DNA from: Diadema setosum
Taxonomy: Eukaryota; Echinodermata; Echinoidea; Diadematoida; Diadematidae
DNA: 64,000 nt
Direction: 5' to 3'
Assembly: GCA_033980235.1 (NCBI GenBank)
Contig: CM067072.1
Location: 21,703,047-21,767,046, forward strand
Position 1 is the first letter of the stretch. The number at the start of each line of letters is the position of its first letter. Both the position numbers and the translations under genes were made by a program. The notes under the pieces are model-generated. The model saw only the letters and a program-made list of their open reading frames with translations. It searched no databases and was not told the DNA's origin. Positions 9,541 to 21,800 of this stretch are shown here, piece after piece.

Positions 9541-12456
9541 TTCCCGGAGTTGGCAAACGAGGAGGAGGAATAGCTGTGTTGTTTAAAAGTCAATTAGATG
9601 TCAGAATTGTAGATTCCCCAAATGTTACAACATTTGAAATGATTCAGATGACTCTGTATTATAATTATGCAGAAATCGTTGCATTTCATCAGGGTATATC
9701 GTCCACCCAGTTCAGTACAGTTTCAGATTTTCTTGGATGAGTTTTCTAATGTTCTCGATAGACAGCTTCTCTGCTCGTCTGACTTGTTGATTGCAGGTGA
9801 TTTCAATATACCTGTGGACTCATCAACTTCGAATTCGAAGTTGTTCTCTGAATTAAAGTCAGCCTTTAATATGATACAACATATTAATGAGCCAACTCAT
9901 AATCGAGGCCATGTATTAGATCTGCTTATAACTCATAAAGTAACACTGTACAACTTTGTAATACCGATGTTGGGGAAGTTATATCAGATCATTCAGCAAT
10001 TATGTGTGAATTGAACCTTCCTAAACGTTGTATCAAAAAAAAAAAAAACATTTGTTGTGACACGGAATTTGAAATCTGTAAACCCACAAGAGTTTGTTGC
10101 TGATACTCATGTTAAGTCTCTTTTATCAGCTGAATCTCAAGTTAATAATGTTGATGATGAAGTGAATTTGTATAACACCTTACTCACTGCCACCCTTGAT
10201 AAGTTGGCACCTGAGAAACGAATCAAGGTCACAATACACCCCAATACGGAATGGTATACCCCAGAAATAGCTCAAGCAAAACTGCTTCGTAGACAGTTAG
10301 AAAGGAAGTCAAGGTCCACAAAACTGGAGATTCACAAGCAGATGTATCATGCACAAAGGCGATGTGTAAATGCCTTGATTAAAGATGCTAAGTTACAATA
10401 TCATTAAAAAAAGGTTACGGAGTGTGAGAAAGATACAAAGAAGTTGTACAAAGTTGTTAATGCTTAACTTTACCAAAAACAGCGATCTCCTTTACCAGAA
10501 CACCTCACTCATGGTGATCAAGTTGAGTTAGCCAATTGTTTTAATCAATATTTCATTGATAAAATTGTGGCAATCCAACGGAGTTTCCCAACTCGTTGTG
10601 AACAGCCAAATGACATTGTATGTGAAGTCAAGTCAGAATTGAGTGAGTTTCAGTCTGTCACTGTTAATGAGATAGAAAAGCTTATTAAGAACCCACCTAA
10701 CAAATCATGTGAACTTGATCCAATCCAAACAGATTTGGTTAAGAAGTGTGGCAGAGTTTTAGCACCCGTTATCACAAGAATCATAAATGCTAGCCTGAGA
10801 TTAGGTGTAGTTCCACAGGTGTGTCAAAAAGCAGTTATTCATCCAATTTGAAAAAAAGCAGGCTTAGATCAGGAGTGTCTAAAAAATTACCGCCCAATTT
10901 CAAATTTACCTTATTTAAGTAAATTGCTTGAAAAGGTTGTTTTCTCACAACTGACAATGTATCTGCAAGATAATGAATTGCTTTATTCATTTCAATCTGC
11001 GTACAAGCCTGGTCATAGTGTAGAAATACTGTTAATCAACTTATCAGATATTGTGTTCAGAGAATTAGATAATGGTAACATCACTGCTCTTATCATGCTT
11101 GATATGAGCTCAGCTTTTGACACAGTCGATCATGCTATTCTGATTTAACGATTGAGATATTTGGGCATCAAAGGAACTGTTCTTGATTGGTTTATATCCT
11201 ACTTATGTGATCGATCTCATTATGTCAGAATTGGTGATTCTACCTCTTGTAAAACTATGACAAAGTTTGGTGTACCTCAAGGTTCTGTTGGAGGCCCGCT
11301 GCTTTTTTCTCTGTATATGCAAACAATTAGTGAAGTATTTCGCAAGCATTGAATTAGTTATCATTGTTATGCGGATGATATACAACTATATTTGTCTTTT
11401 AAACCCACTGTGTCTTCATTGTCATCCGCCATTGCAAAACTCGAAGCATGTTTGCAAGACCTGAAAATCTGGCTTACATCCAATGGCCTTAAACTAAATG
11501 ATGATAAATCTGAGTTTCTGTTACTGGGATCAAAGCATATGTTAAGCAAAGTTGATTATCAGTCATGTCATGTCAACATCGGTAGCACTTGCATTACTCC
11601 GTCGAAAACAGCCCGTAATTTAGGTGTCGTATTTGATCAGGAAATGTCATTTCGAAGTCATGTAACTCATATTCAGCGGAATGTTCGATATCAGTTGCGT
11701 AATTTAAGTTTCATGAGGAAATATTTGTCTAAATCTGCAACTGAGATACTTATTCATGCTTTGATTTCTTCTCGGTTGGATTTTTCTAATTCATTGTTGT
11801 GTAATCTTTCAAAAAAAGATGTCACAAAACTTCAACGGTTGCAAAATTCTGCTGCCCGATTGTTAACTTTTACTAATTAGTTTGATTCCATGACACCAGT
11901 TCTCCGTTCCTTACATTGGTTACCTGTAGAAAAAAGGATTATTTTCAAGATTCTGTTATTAGTACATCATTCAGTTCATTCTTTTCCCCCAATATACATA
12001 AGTAATTTTGTTCAAAAACACAATCCGACACGAAGGATACGTTCATCATCAGATTTTTTCTTACTCCAAACACCCATAGTAAAACATGGGTATGGTGATC
12101 GTGCTTTTTCCGTTATGGGACCAAAATTGTGGAATCAGTTACCTCTTCAGTTAAGGGAACTGTCATCTACAGAGTCATTCAAATCCAAACTTAAAACTTA
12201 TCTGTTCCTTTCATACTGAGGACTGTAATTGCAGTATGTCATTAATATTGGATCAATATTGTATTTTTAATTGGTATATGTTGTATTCTTTATTTGGTAT
12301 ACATTTGTTTTTGTTTACCATTTTCTTTGTTGAAATGTTTGAATATATATATGCATGTAAATATATGATATCTTTTCATTTTTGAAGCGCCATGAGTCTG
12401 AAAAGTGGACCTGTGCGCTATACAAGTAGCCACTATTATTTTATTATTATTTATTA

Positions 12457-13099
12457 TAACGTCCCAGAAATAATACCATTGAACAATGGAACATTGAACA
12501 TTGGATGGAATTGACGTGCCTTAAAGCGCGTGACACCATAACAAGTTATACGCGCTATAGTAATAGGACCATCGTGACCAGTGCATTCGTACTGAATCAC
12601 ATTCATTATTACGTATTGAATAATTGCATCCGAATTATTTCATCAATGCAAAGAAATCCCAGGCTGATACTTGCATTTGAGAAATGAATTATTAAGCAAA
12701 TTTGCAATGAAAAATTGATCACAATTAGATGCTGGGCAATACATAAAGATGGATTATTGCATAGATCGTTCAGAAAGAAGGATATCACAACGAGTCATTC
12801 TAAGACTTGAAATTACAGATGTAAAATTTATTTTCATGGCGGCACTTCGACACAAGTTCTGGTCTCTTGTTCAGTATCGTTTGCTTACTTGCGTTCATGA
12901 TGAGAAGCTTCTCGGTGAGAACTTGTTTCAATTCTTCTGTCTAAAGCTCTTCCTTTGAGGATATCGAGCACTCTTCATAGTAGGATAGAATCACCAAGTA
13001 TAAAAATACGTGCTTTACAAAACTGAATACTCAGTTGTGAAATCGCTTGCTACCCCCCCCCCCCCCCCAAAAAAAAAAAAAAAAAAAAAACCGAATTGA
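12457..13099. other. Non-coding between LINE and foldback element
   Basis: No gene recognised. Ends in C(17) and A(22) homopolymers at 13053-13090. A short frame from ATG 12836 ends at a good donor (TCG|GTGAGA, 12915) in phase 1, but its hydrophobic part is too weak to call a signal peptide. Confidence 0.5.
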
Positions 13100-13107
13100 A
13101 AGTGCTT

Positions 13108-14433
13108 AGGCTATGGTCACAACCGCCAAAATCAGCCTGCTCGGCGACCGGTCGGCGAGTTTTTAGCTAAAACCGGTCGGAGAACGACCGGTGACCTACT
13201 AGTGACCGACCAGGCGCCGCTGATTTTTAGGGCATCGGTCGGTCGCCGCTGAAGTTTTAACGCGGAGTTAAAATTTCAGCGGCGACCGACCAGTTTTCAC
13301 TCGCTGCCAAAAATACGCTCGGTGTCCGAGCAGGAACCGCCCAGGTACTGACCTAATCGAGCGGTCGCTGCCGAGCGATTTAGGGAACAAAAATAATAGA
13401 GACAAAAATGACAACAGCACAGAAGAAAACCAAGAGAATAGATCGAGCGGTCGCCGTCGAGCGATTTGGGGACTAAAAATGTTAAGATAAAAATGACTGA
13501 GGCACTGAAGGAAACCAGGGCCTAGATGGAGAAGATAATCTAGCGCAATGTGGAAGAAGCAGGGGGAGGGATAAGAGGCAAGGAAACCCCACCAACATAT
13601 CAGCATCTCAACATCTCAGCAACCAACATGAGGGACATTGAAGTCAGAGGCAACCACTTCGGGGCAAAAGAGATGAAAGCTAAAAGTTAGTGTCGATATG
13701 TTGACGTAGTAAAATATGGTTTGGTTACCTTATCATTCATTAAATGCCTATCGATCGAAGAAGAAATGAATAACAAGAGATGGGGAAAATTAAAATATGA
13801 AATCAAATAGGAATAGAAAATACTGTAAAATATAGAAGCAAAAAAGATATTTTGGAAAATTCTAATCTATTCTAATCTTTGTTCCATCTTGGGTGTTCCT
13901 CCCTTTTGTTTTATTTCCTAATTTCTAGTTATCTGTGGTATCACATGGCGGAGTTTTGTTAGTTGATAATTTAACTATTAGATGTTTTGCCTCAAGTTTT
14001 CTCTTAATTAATTAATTAACACATCACAAATCACATAGGAACATTAATAAACACAGGCAGCTCGTGAGAAATTTCCGGCAGAGACCGCCGTTACGCCTAC
14101 GGGTCACAGGTAGATGACCTATCGATCACCCGTCGGCCGCTGAGTAATTTCGTAAAAATCGGCCGGTGGACGGTGGGAGATCGTCCAGTTGCCGATGGGG
14201 CATCGCTCGGTGACTGCTCGAACTCTGCTCGTTGCAGATCCCCACATTTCGCCAAAATTTTACTGAAATCGATCGCTGACCGACGGGAAATCGACAGGGC
14301 GCTGCTCGGTCATCGCTAGGATTTTACATCCTGCTAAGCATCTCCAAAAACTGCTGAGCGGTGCCAAAATTTCAACAGCGACCGAGCAGGCTACAAATCG
14401 GTCGGTCGCCGCTCTGAGTTGTGACCGTAGCCT
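13108..14433. mobile_element. 1.3-kb foldback element with 8-bp target duplication
   Basis: The termini AGGCTATGGTCACAAC and GTTGTGACCGTAGCCT are inverted, and the flanks are a perfect 8-bp duplication AAGTGCTT (13100-13107, 14434-14441), the size made by hAT-type transposases. The outer 250-300 bp of each side are built from reiterated CGACCGGTCGG-like words in opposite orientation. The middle (about 13380-14040) is unrelated AT-rich DNA without a convincing frame. Confidence 0.87.
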
Positions 14434-14441
14434 AAGTGCTT

Positions 14442-15434
14442 ATTGGGCCCATGGTACTAATTTGAATGCATAGACTTGGAATTCCATGCCCAAACACGAA
14501 ATTGAAGGCTTACATCCTAATCTGAAGTTGTGACCACTGCTTTGGGTACCTAAAAACGAACTTGAAAACCTATGATAGGGCTAAAAAAGCAAAAAAAAAA
14601 AAACAAACAAACAAACAAAAACAAAACCAAAAACATATTCTCAGACAGAAAGTTTAGACACGTTGATGGTTAATAACGTTACAGTTTGTCCAGAAAAACT
14701 CCGCGGGTAATTTCGCTCCTTTGTAATTGATTCAATATAACCTTACTTTTGGATTATGGAAGTACGTTCATCTTTCTCTCTTAGCGTACAGAATTGTCAT
14801 GAATACGTTTTCATGCAAATGCGTGTAGCATGCTAAGCCCACGTGGGGTAAAAAGAATTTTCGGGTAGAGACATGGCGATCCATGGCGAGAAATAAAGAT
14901 GTAAGTTGCTGTTTCTCAACATCTGGTGGTGATGCAGTTTTCTGTTTGGTGCCAATGATGATAATGCGTGTAACGTCCCTGCTGTTACCGCCATTTTTCC
15001 TCAAGCCCATAGAAAAAGTATCAAATGAATTATATGTAATTTGTCTTTAATTGAACTTTACTGTCGCCTGTCCAGGATGTACTTTTTTAATGATTCTTTG
15101 AGATCTCGCCAAAAATCAACGAAAATGAAAAATAAATTGTACTGCATAGGAAAGGCTTTTATGAACATCGATGGCATTATAAGATAACGAAATAAAAATG
15201 AATATGAAAAAGCACACTTTCCTTAATGGTGTCATTTCTACTAAACATAGAATTACTGTACTGCAGTAAAAAAAAAATAGTGTTTTGCTTGCTATTACTA
15301 AACATACAAGAAGACATTGGACTGTATCATTGAGATACCTGATATTGAAAATCTTACAGGGAACGCGCAGTTTGTCTTTTTCATACCAGCTTAAAAAAAA
15401 AAAAAATATATATATACATGATATATATATATAT

Positions 15435-15476
<42 letters not shown>

Positions 15477-15499
15477 TATTTTTTTCCCGTTCTATTCAG
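14442..15499. other. Non-coding upstream of the first phosphatase exon
   Basis: No exon seen. Contains A-rich and CAAA-type repeats near 14590-14630 and, just before the exon, A(14) and a TA microsatellite at 15407-15473. Probably intron. Confidence 0.5.
15407..15473. repeat. TA microsatellite
   Basis: Interrupted TA dinucleotides ending 27 bp before the acceptor of the first FN3 exon. Confidence 0.9.
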
Positions 15500-15814
15500 T
15501 TAATAATCCACCAGCACCTCTGTCGTCAGAAGCTGCAACAGTCTCCTGGACGGTTACCAGTTATCGGTGGTGTCGCCCCAATTACAATACTTTGAGTGCG
15601 TCCTATAGAAAAGCTTTGGCAGACCTTTGCCCAAGTGAACGTCATTCCACATCTGGATGGACTGAGCTCACTCCAAACTCTAATCAAAGGAGCGTAAACT
15701 TGAGAGACCTAAAGCCGTTAACCACATACGAAGTCAAGGTGACGCTGTCATTCTACAGTGGTTATGGGACAAAATCAAGAACCATCTCGTTTACTACAAA
15801 GGCAAAAACATATG
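15500..15814 (+). CDS. RPTP exon: FN3 domain 1 (Cys-pair type)
   Basis: 315 nt, phase 1 at both ends, acceptor TTCTATTCAG, donor G|GTAAGC. Encodes [15 protein letters not shown], then a Cys pair 19 residues apart (WCRP to DLCP) and [15 protein letters not shown], the usual FN3 F-strand pattern. Close paralogue of domain 3. Confidence 0.9.
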
Positions 15815-18800
15815 GTAAGCTAAACAGCAATCAAACCATTCTGTAGCACTGTTGAAGTGCAGCAGGGATTGTCGACAAAGCACAGGTAATTGTCTGCGGC
15901 GACAATCTACAAAAGAGGTGCATAACTCGATCAGCATCACAAAGTATCTGCAAGTATGTCTTACAATTTTTGTAGAGTTAGGCCTATATACCATTTATTC
16001 CATTTTATCATTTATCTGTACACTGAAGTGAGACAAAGTATAATTGTAATGCATTATAGACAACGGATAATATATTATCCACTGAAAGCATATCGATGTT
16101 CGACAATTCTACCAGACTCCTATAGAAACGTGCAAAATAATTTGAAACAAGGCTAAATTACGACCAGTAGGTATTTCTGTGAACTTTCGACTAGTCTGTA
16201 TAGACAACATGTAATTTGATATTCCCCACATGATGATACTGAGTCAATTATTATTTGGAATATACATGTATACGTAAAGGGGCGCACAAAAGAAAAATCA
16301 TGATTGCCATGACCCTACATATGACTTCAAAATTGCATTACTTACTTGTAAATACAACTATCCAAGCTCATGAGCATTTTCTATGTACTAGCTATCAACT
16401 TGAGAATATCACGTCATAAAGATTGAGCAAGGACACTGGATCACAGCGTGCATCTTGGGTGCAGAATTGCACTGACGACCCTTCAGTTTACAAACTCTAT
16501 GCATAGGCCTATGTGCTACTCGTGAAGATGCACAAGAACGCTGGAGAATCTGCTTGTCGTTGTGGCCTTGGCGGTTAGCTAGCTTTCAGTAGCTTCTGAC
16601 CGGATGATCTTACATGCCCAGTTTCTTTCTTTTCTATTCACTTTGGAGGGTTTGTGTGATTTAATTGTGATTTGAGTGTGATAACAATAACTCGAATAGG
16701 TAAATATATCTCAACTAAGAACCTAACGTGAAGTTCCTTCTTGGTATGATAGTGTTTTTTTTTTCTGGGACAGCCAAAAAAAATAATAAAATCTTGTCCC
16801 GATTTTTTCTTCCGTGTAAAAACCTGTGAAATTCTGTATGTGCTTGTGCATGGTAATCTCGTGTCTGTTATTTTTTTTCTTCGTTTCGTTGGAATGATAA
16901 AAGCACCCCGTCCTATAGCTCTCAACTCCATCACAAGCATGGAAGGGAAACAAGTCCGTTGGGGTCCCGTGTCGAATGCCAACCATTTTGAGGCATATGA
17001 AGTTCAGCTTGTGCGGGACAATCTTCCTGAGACGTGCATCAACATCAATGACGCTAGTAACACCACCGTCACTTTTCATGAAGCTGCACCGTGTGTCCGC
17101 TATGTGTTCAGAGTTCGTGTTCGAAAATCCGGGCAGAATATTGGACCTTGGCAAAAAAAGGAGTTTACATTTTATGGCTTGGAAGGTAGGAAATTTAAAT
17201 TTAGAATAAACCTAACCGTTAAGGAAAAGAAAGTGACAAACCTCTATTGTAATTGCAATATAACATTGTTATAAACATGAATATACATTCCGGTTGAAAT
17301 AAGTGCAAAAGTAGTACTTTTATCACAGTTGCATGAGGAGTCACTTCAACGCTGAGATGTTTAAAATGCGAGACAATATAGCATGTGCAATTTGCAGGTG
17401 TTATCATTCAAATTGAAAAAATTAAATGTTTGTTTACTGATAATAAGAATCTTGCATAGAAACCAAAATTTTGTCTTTGCACATAGCTGTAATGTCAATA
17501 TTTTGTTTTCCTTCTGTTCAGTGAATGCTCGACATGGCTCTCTGTCGTCAGAAGCAGCAAGGGTCTTCTGGACCGTTACCTCTTCGTGTCGCTACATATA
17601 TACTTCGCTTGTTCACTACAAAGTTGCTTTGACAGATCTTTGCCCACGAGATAGTCGTGAATGGACTAACATCACTCGTCGTTATTACACGAGTTATACA
17701 GGGAGTGCTTATTTGAACGGCTTGAGGCCACTCACTACATATGAAGCCAAGGTGACACTCTCTCACCAACATGGACCACGGATAGAATCAAACACCATCT
17801 CATTTATCACGAAGGCAAAAACAAATGGTAAGCTAAAGAGCAATTCAGTCATGCGTAAATGCAACAGAGAGGGTCGCCAAAACACAGGTTGTCGCCGGCG
17901 GCAATCTGCTACAAGTGACAAAGGCTGCGTTTATCAACTTTACTCTGTTTAAACGGCTTTCGATAGCCCTTCCGATAGCCCTTTCGAAAGCCCTTTCCAT
18001 AGCCCTTTCGAGAGCCCTTTGCAAAGCCCTGACTGCCTGTACTATTAATGTGCCGCTTGTTTTCTAAGAAGGGACGGCGAAAAGCAATTACCATCATAAA
18101 GTCATGATGCAATGCCACATGATCGAATCGATTGTCTTCCTATCTGTGAGGCAGCTCCAGTTTAGCGCATACTTCAAACTTTGGCTGCGTTTATCAACTT
18201 TCCCCTGTTTAAAGGCTTTCGATAGCCCTTTCTAAAGCCCTTTAGAAACGGCTTTCAAAATAGTTGCGTTTATCAACTCTCTTCGCGAACACAATTTTTT
18301 TAACTGGCCTGTCACTGCACAGCTGCATTGCGCTAATCGACCCGAGGCGAAGTACAAGTACTGAAGTACAAGACTACAAAGCCGTTTCAAAACAGCTTTG
18401 CGTTTTTCAACTTCCAAAAGGCTTTTACAAACAGGTTTCTGAAAACCTGTTTAGGAAACCTGTTTGGATAGCCAAAAATTTGGGGCTTTCGAAAAGGATT
18501 TCCTAAAGGGCTTTCAAAACAGCTTTGCGTTTATCAACTTGTAAAAATTCCTTGAAAGCTGTTTGGATAACCTGTTTCTGCCGAGAAAGGAGAGTTGATA
18601 AACGCACCCTTTCGTAAAGGCTTCCCTAAAGGGCTTTCAAAACAGCTTTGCGTTTATCAACTTGTAAAAATTCCTTGAAAGCTGTTTGGGTAACCTGTTT
18701 CTGCCGAGAAAAGGAGTTGATAAACGCACCCTAAGTCATTTACTGAGAGTTCAGAGCAAGTTAGTGTACGTAAGGTATGTGGATTTTCAACATGGGTATT

Positions 18801-21800
18801 AAAGGCGACGCCACTTCGATATCATGTAGGCTGTTGATAGTGTCGTGTAATTCGGAGCACAGAAAATATCAAGATCCTGCAGGCGAGATTTAAATTACTC
18901 ATTACTTGATTCATAAATCATCCAAGCTCATTAAACAGAAAATAACTTCTAACTTAGTGAGAGCTCATCATAAAGACTGAGTAAATAGTGTAGTTACACG
19001 GTGGACGCCTATTCTGCAAGATGCATTTCACTTTCGTTATGCTCAGGAACGTCTTGTAACAAGTTTTATGTTCGAGGGTGACTGACGACCACTGAATCAG
19101 GACTGAATAGATCATGTAGAAGATGCGGTTTTTGTTTGTAAAGGGAGATTATTTCTTTTTGAAATCTTGCAAAAAGTAGCAATATTCGTTTTTCCAAGTT
19201 GGTTTGTAAAAGTTCAGGTCAAGAGAGTAGACAAAGAACGGAAATCATATGATATCAGTCCGCGTGGGAACAAGAAATGTTAGCACGTGAACCTGAACAT
19301 TTATTTCTAATAGCAGTTTTGTCTAGAAATAACTTAAATGTTCTTGATATACTAAAATATTGATGCATCGCATATATACTTCTTTCTCCCGTTGTTACGT
19401 TGGCATGATATAAGCACCCGATCCTATAGCTCTCAACTCTATCACATACATTTATGAATCAAGTAATGAGTAATGTTAATCCCGTACCTGTTATTTTTTT
19501 TCTTTGTTTCGTTGGAATGATAAAAGCACCCCGTCCTATAGCTCTCAACTCCATCAAAAGCATGGAAGGGAAACAAGTCCGGTGGGATCCCGTGTCGAAT
19601 GCTTACCATTTTGAGGCATATGAAGTTCAGCTTGTGCGGTACGATCACCCTGTGACCTGCATCAACATCAATGACGCTAGTAACACCACCGTCACTTTTT
19701 ATGAAGCTGCACCGTGTGTCCGCTATGTGATCAGAGTTCGTGTTCGAAAATCCGGGCAGAATGCTGGAACTTGGCAAGAAAAGAACATTACATTCAACGG
19801 CTTGAAAGGTAATCGGCATCTCTTAATAGGAAATCTAATTGAAGGATAGAATAATTCAATAACTCATTTCATCAGAGACATTAATCTCTTAGAAAATAAC
19901 ACATATTTATTATTGTGATGTAAAATAACTCATACACGCTTTGCAATGTTAAAGCTATTTAACTGAAACTTAGTCATAATAAAAATATACTATATCTCCT
20001 TTTCAAAGATCAAAAAGTTTTATCTTTATTAATGTCCAATTATTTCACTGTTGTGTAATGCATTACCGGTCCTATATCTTATGTCTCTATCATAATAATG
20101 TTTAGTCTATTTTGTACGAGTAAATGTTATTTTCAGTACAGGTCTACTACGATATAATTATCATTCTACATGTTCTAGTTATTTCTATTGAAATTATTCT
20201 GGGACCTACGTAGGCCACATTTTACTTCTGTTATATCCTTGAGATACATTTATATCATGATATGAGCATGAATATTTGTATTCTGTATGTTCTGTTTGTT
20301 TTAAACCCAAAGACATGGTTGGATGCATTTTGTATTTTTACTTGTTGTATTACTGTCAATTCTTTTTGTAATTCATGTGAGAAAGTGGAAATGTAAAAAA
20401 AAAAATAAATTGAACTGAACTGAATTTAAATGATAATTAACTTTCAGTACTTTTATTTCATGAAGAATATAACTAAATGTATATTTTTTTCTTATACATA
20501 TTTCAAACCAAGATCAGACCCACCGGACTTTTCTAAGAAACTATAAAAAAAAACAAGATTCAAGCTACGGTCACAAAATTGTTCGTACGAACGATGCGTT
20601 CGTATGAATGTCACTGTTCGTACGAATTCTTGAGTTCGTACTACCGCATTACGAAGAGAGGGTTTCGTACGAAGTAAAAAAAAAAAAAATCTGCAAGACC
20701 ATCGACCAGGCTACGAACTTACTAACGGTCTACGAACGGTCTTCGAGCGCTGGTTTCATACGGCCTTCTTACGAAGATCTTGTGAAATTGTCTAAAATCG
20801 TTCGTGCTGCGTTCGTAGCTGTTCTTAATGGTATTTGTGACCCAGCCATTAGATAGAGAAAGTGTACTGCCGTTTGACTACAGCGTTTGATCTTTACATC
20901 TCTTTCACTAATTTCATCGTGTAGTGAAATCTTTTAGGACCAATCACTATAATTATATACACTACTGTCACAAATGTACACACAAGTAGTTATGTACACG
21001 TGTATTAAGGCTGTATGCATGGTTGTTTTAATGTGTATGTACACAGGTAGACCAGATTAATGGAGAATATTCTATATGATATAGATATAGTACATACAGG
21101 CTGACCAGATCAGTGGAGAATTTTCTACGTGGTATAAAATGTAGCTACAGTACATGTATGCATGTGACAGGAAATACATTATAGCTGACTCAATGTAGAA
21201 TGATTATTCTGGGAAGTGCTTACATATTTGGCTGAGTGAGGCACTGCCCCTGTAACCCAATGTGATTGGTAGTTAATTTTGGCAATGATGTTATGCACAT
21301 AGTTAGACAGTGAGTCATCCAGGATTCCTGGAATTTGGACTTGCTAGTATGTTCAGGTATGTGGCCCCAGGTTGGAGAAAATTACAGAATGTACTAGAAA
21401 GGGGTGAATGGATAGTATATAAGCCGGAGAAATTCTGCAGTAGGCAGAGTACCCAACACCTCTGCTCTGAGAGTTACGTCACTTCTGGCTCTGAAGCGAC
21501 TTGTTATAGTCAGTCCTGTGTTACCTGCTGACCTGCTATACAAACTGTGTTTGTGGAGATAAGGCCTGGGAGACATTTTGCCTGCAGAGAATTAATTTGC
21601 CTACGTTGGAGATAGACTCCATATTTTAATGTCAACGGACATTGTTACGGCAAAGCTGTGACGGGCTGGATTCCTCGCTGGACATTATAAAGTGAATCAT
21701 CATTCAACGCATCAACTGGACGTGGTCGTCATAACGTCTGGATTTTACACGTTTCGCTGTGAACATTATACCGTGGACATCTATCGTGGATTTTACCCCG

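Larger units (their letters stand above)
8800..12456 (+). pseudogene. CR1/L2-like LINE, broken frames
   Basis: A non-LTR retrotransposon with an apurinic endonuclease domain (LNARSLKNKTAEF, AICETWL, then GDFNIPVD near 9800) followed by reverse transcriptase (YRPISNLPYLSKLLEK at 10891, DMSSAFDTVDH at 11103, GVPQGSVGGPLLFSLY at 11270, YADDIQLY at 11370) and the C-terminal LRSLHWLPVEKR block at 11900. Frames are interrupted by stops and indels (for example at 10405, 10467, 10850, 11147, 11350), so it is inactive. The 3' end carries GCGCTATACAAGTAGCC and an ATT-rich tail, typical of the CR1/L2 group. The 5' limit is approximate. Confidence 0.88.

Noticed and set aside
12836..12914. Possible signal-peptide exon for the phosphatase gene (ATG, donor TCG|GTGAGA in phase 1)
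   Set aside because: The encoded WSLVQYRLLTCV segment is too polar for a convincing signal peptide and the ATG context is ordinary.
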